A DNA stretch of 6,738 nt from Holosporales bacterium (GTDB taxonomy: Bacteria; Pseudomonadota; Alphaproteobacteria; RUG11792), in NCBI GenBank assembly GCA_031281515.1, contig JAITFF010000073.1, positions 1 through 6,738 of the forward strand. The letters run 5' to 3'. Position numbers and translations under genes: made by a program. The notes beneath the pieces are model-generated. The model was not told the origin of the DNA, did no database searches, and worked only from the letters and a program-made list of their open reading frames with translations. Below are positions 6,065 to 6,738 of the stretch, one piece after another. Position 1 is the first letter of the stretch, and every line of letters starts with the position of its first letter.

Positions 6065-6738
6065 ATGTCCTTCCGCTTCGCCCTCAGTTACTGTCTGAAA
6101 TTCGCAAATAGCGGGTATATGACCATACTTGCCGTTTGTCTCGCCGTAGTAACTGTTACTGCCTTCCCGAATTTCGGAATCATCGCGAAACCTTTTGGAG
6201 AAATGTTCCTGACGTTCATCTCTATATCCATCATCCCGATAATCTTCTCGTCGGTCACAACTTGTATCATTGGATTAGCCTCCGGAAATAATGAGTCCGT
6301 GAAAATTAAGCGCTTAGTCTCGATAATTTTTGCCGCCCTTATAATTGCTTCGATAATTGGAGTATTCATTTGCATATTAATGGATCCAGGTAAATCCGTC
6401 AAAAATTCCAAATTAATCTCGGATTTGGTGATGAATGATATGCTGAATTCCATTTCTAAAATTTCATTAACTGAGCCTCTTAAATCCCTACATAAATTTC
6501 AGTTTACCGATTTTTTAACATCATTATTTCCGCAAAATCTGTTCCGAGCTTTCGCCGAGGGAAATATTATCCAAATTTTATCCATTTCAATACTCATCGG
6601 GATCGCGATATCTAGGCTGAATAGCAGGATGATCAAATACTCGGCAATGACATTGGACATTATAATGAGCTCTTTTAAGTCCATTTTAGAATTCCAAATA
6701 AAAATCCTTCCGCTGGGGCTGTTTTTTATATTGGTGAG
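6065..6738 (+). CDS. DAACS-family dicarboxylate/amino acid:cation symporter, N-terminal half (cut by right edge)
   Basis: This family (GltP, DctA and relatives) imports glutamate, aspartate or C4-dicarboxylates across the inner membrane with protons or sodium. The frame is open from ATG 6065 to the right edge: 224 residues of an expected 400-440. Visible hydrophobic helices are at about 18-34, 44-72 (with IIPIIFSSV, the family's 'P..F.S' region), 84-105, 167-183 and 205-224. The stretch LFPQNLFRAFAEGNIIQILSISILIGIAI (about 154-182) is the most diagnostic. The segment between helices three and four (about 106-150) is polar and probably an external loop. The substrate-coordinating serine-rich hairpin and the NMDGT-type motif lie beyond the edge, so substrate and coupling ion cannot be told. 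It starts seven bases after the cyclase stop, with only a weak purine-rich ribosome site, which suggests translation coupled to the cyclase. Confidence 0.9.
   Translation, partial: MSFRFALSYCLKFANSGYMTILAVCLAVVTVTAFPNFGIIAKPFGEMFLTFISISIIPIIFSSVTTCIIGLASGNNESVKIKRLVSIIFAALIIASIIGVFICILMDPGKSVKNSKLISDLVMNDMLNSISKISLTEPLKSLHKFQFTDFLTSLFPQNLFRAFAEGNIIQILSISILIGIAISRLNSRMIKYSAMTLDIIMSSFKSILEFQIKILPLGLFFILV

Noticed and set aside
6088..6684. Minus-strand open frames at 6088-6453 and 6499-6684
   Set aside because: They are antisense to the symporter, whose plus-strand frame gives clear DAACS helices and motifs.

Overview
The window reads as a chromosomal segment of an alphaproteobacterium with an AT-leaning genome. 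Two genes support this: a ChpT-like histidine phosphotransferase, a component of the CckA-ChpT-CtrA cell-cycle phosphorelay found in that class, and a short XRE regulator of a type common there. Genus cannot be told from the sequence. I see no insertion sequence, phage gene, tRNA, rRNA or CRISPR array.

Layout. Positions 1-880 (minus strand) hold the first third of mutS, cut by the left edge. A 283-base non-coding spacer (881-1163) separates it from a divergent rightward group. That group has chpT (1164-1748), trmB (1736-2410, overlapping chpT by 13 bases) and a small XRE transcription factor (2490-2879). A 120-base intergenic region follows; it carries a perfect TTAA-N7-TTAA CtrA-type box set over the -35 position of a plausible promoter. 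A second rightward operon starts there: a periplasmic family-3 solute-binding protein (3000-3923), a membrane class III adenylate cyclase with a dCACHE sensor domain (3910-6057), and the first half of a DAACS-type dicarboxylate/amino acid:cation symporter (6065 to the right edge). Overlap of 14 bases and spacing of 7 bases indicate co-transcription.

How the genes may work together. The second operon looks like a sense-signal-uptake module for amino acids or dicarboxylates. The binding protein keeps the Arg and Asp that family members use to hold an amino acid, but no ABC permease or ATPase follows it. The cyclase sensor domain carries most of the residues of the amino-acid-binding dCACHE motif, and its catalytic domain looks fully active, with a class IIIb Thr. 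The third gene is a secondary transporter for the same class of ligands. The CtrA-type box, with chpT 1.2 kb upstream, suggests that the cell-cycle phosphorelay could control this cAMP module. The module and its regulation are inferences; the individual family assignments are firm except for chpT, which is diverged.
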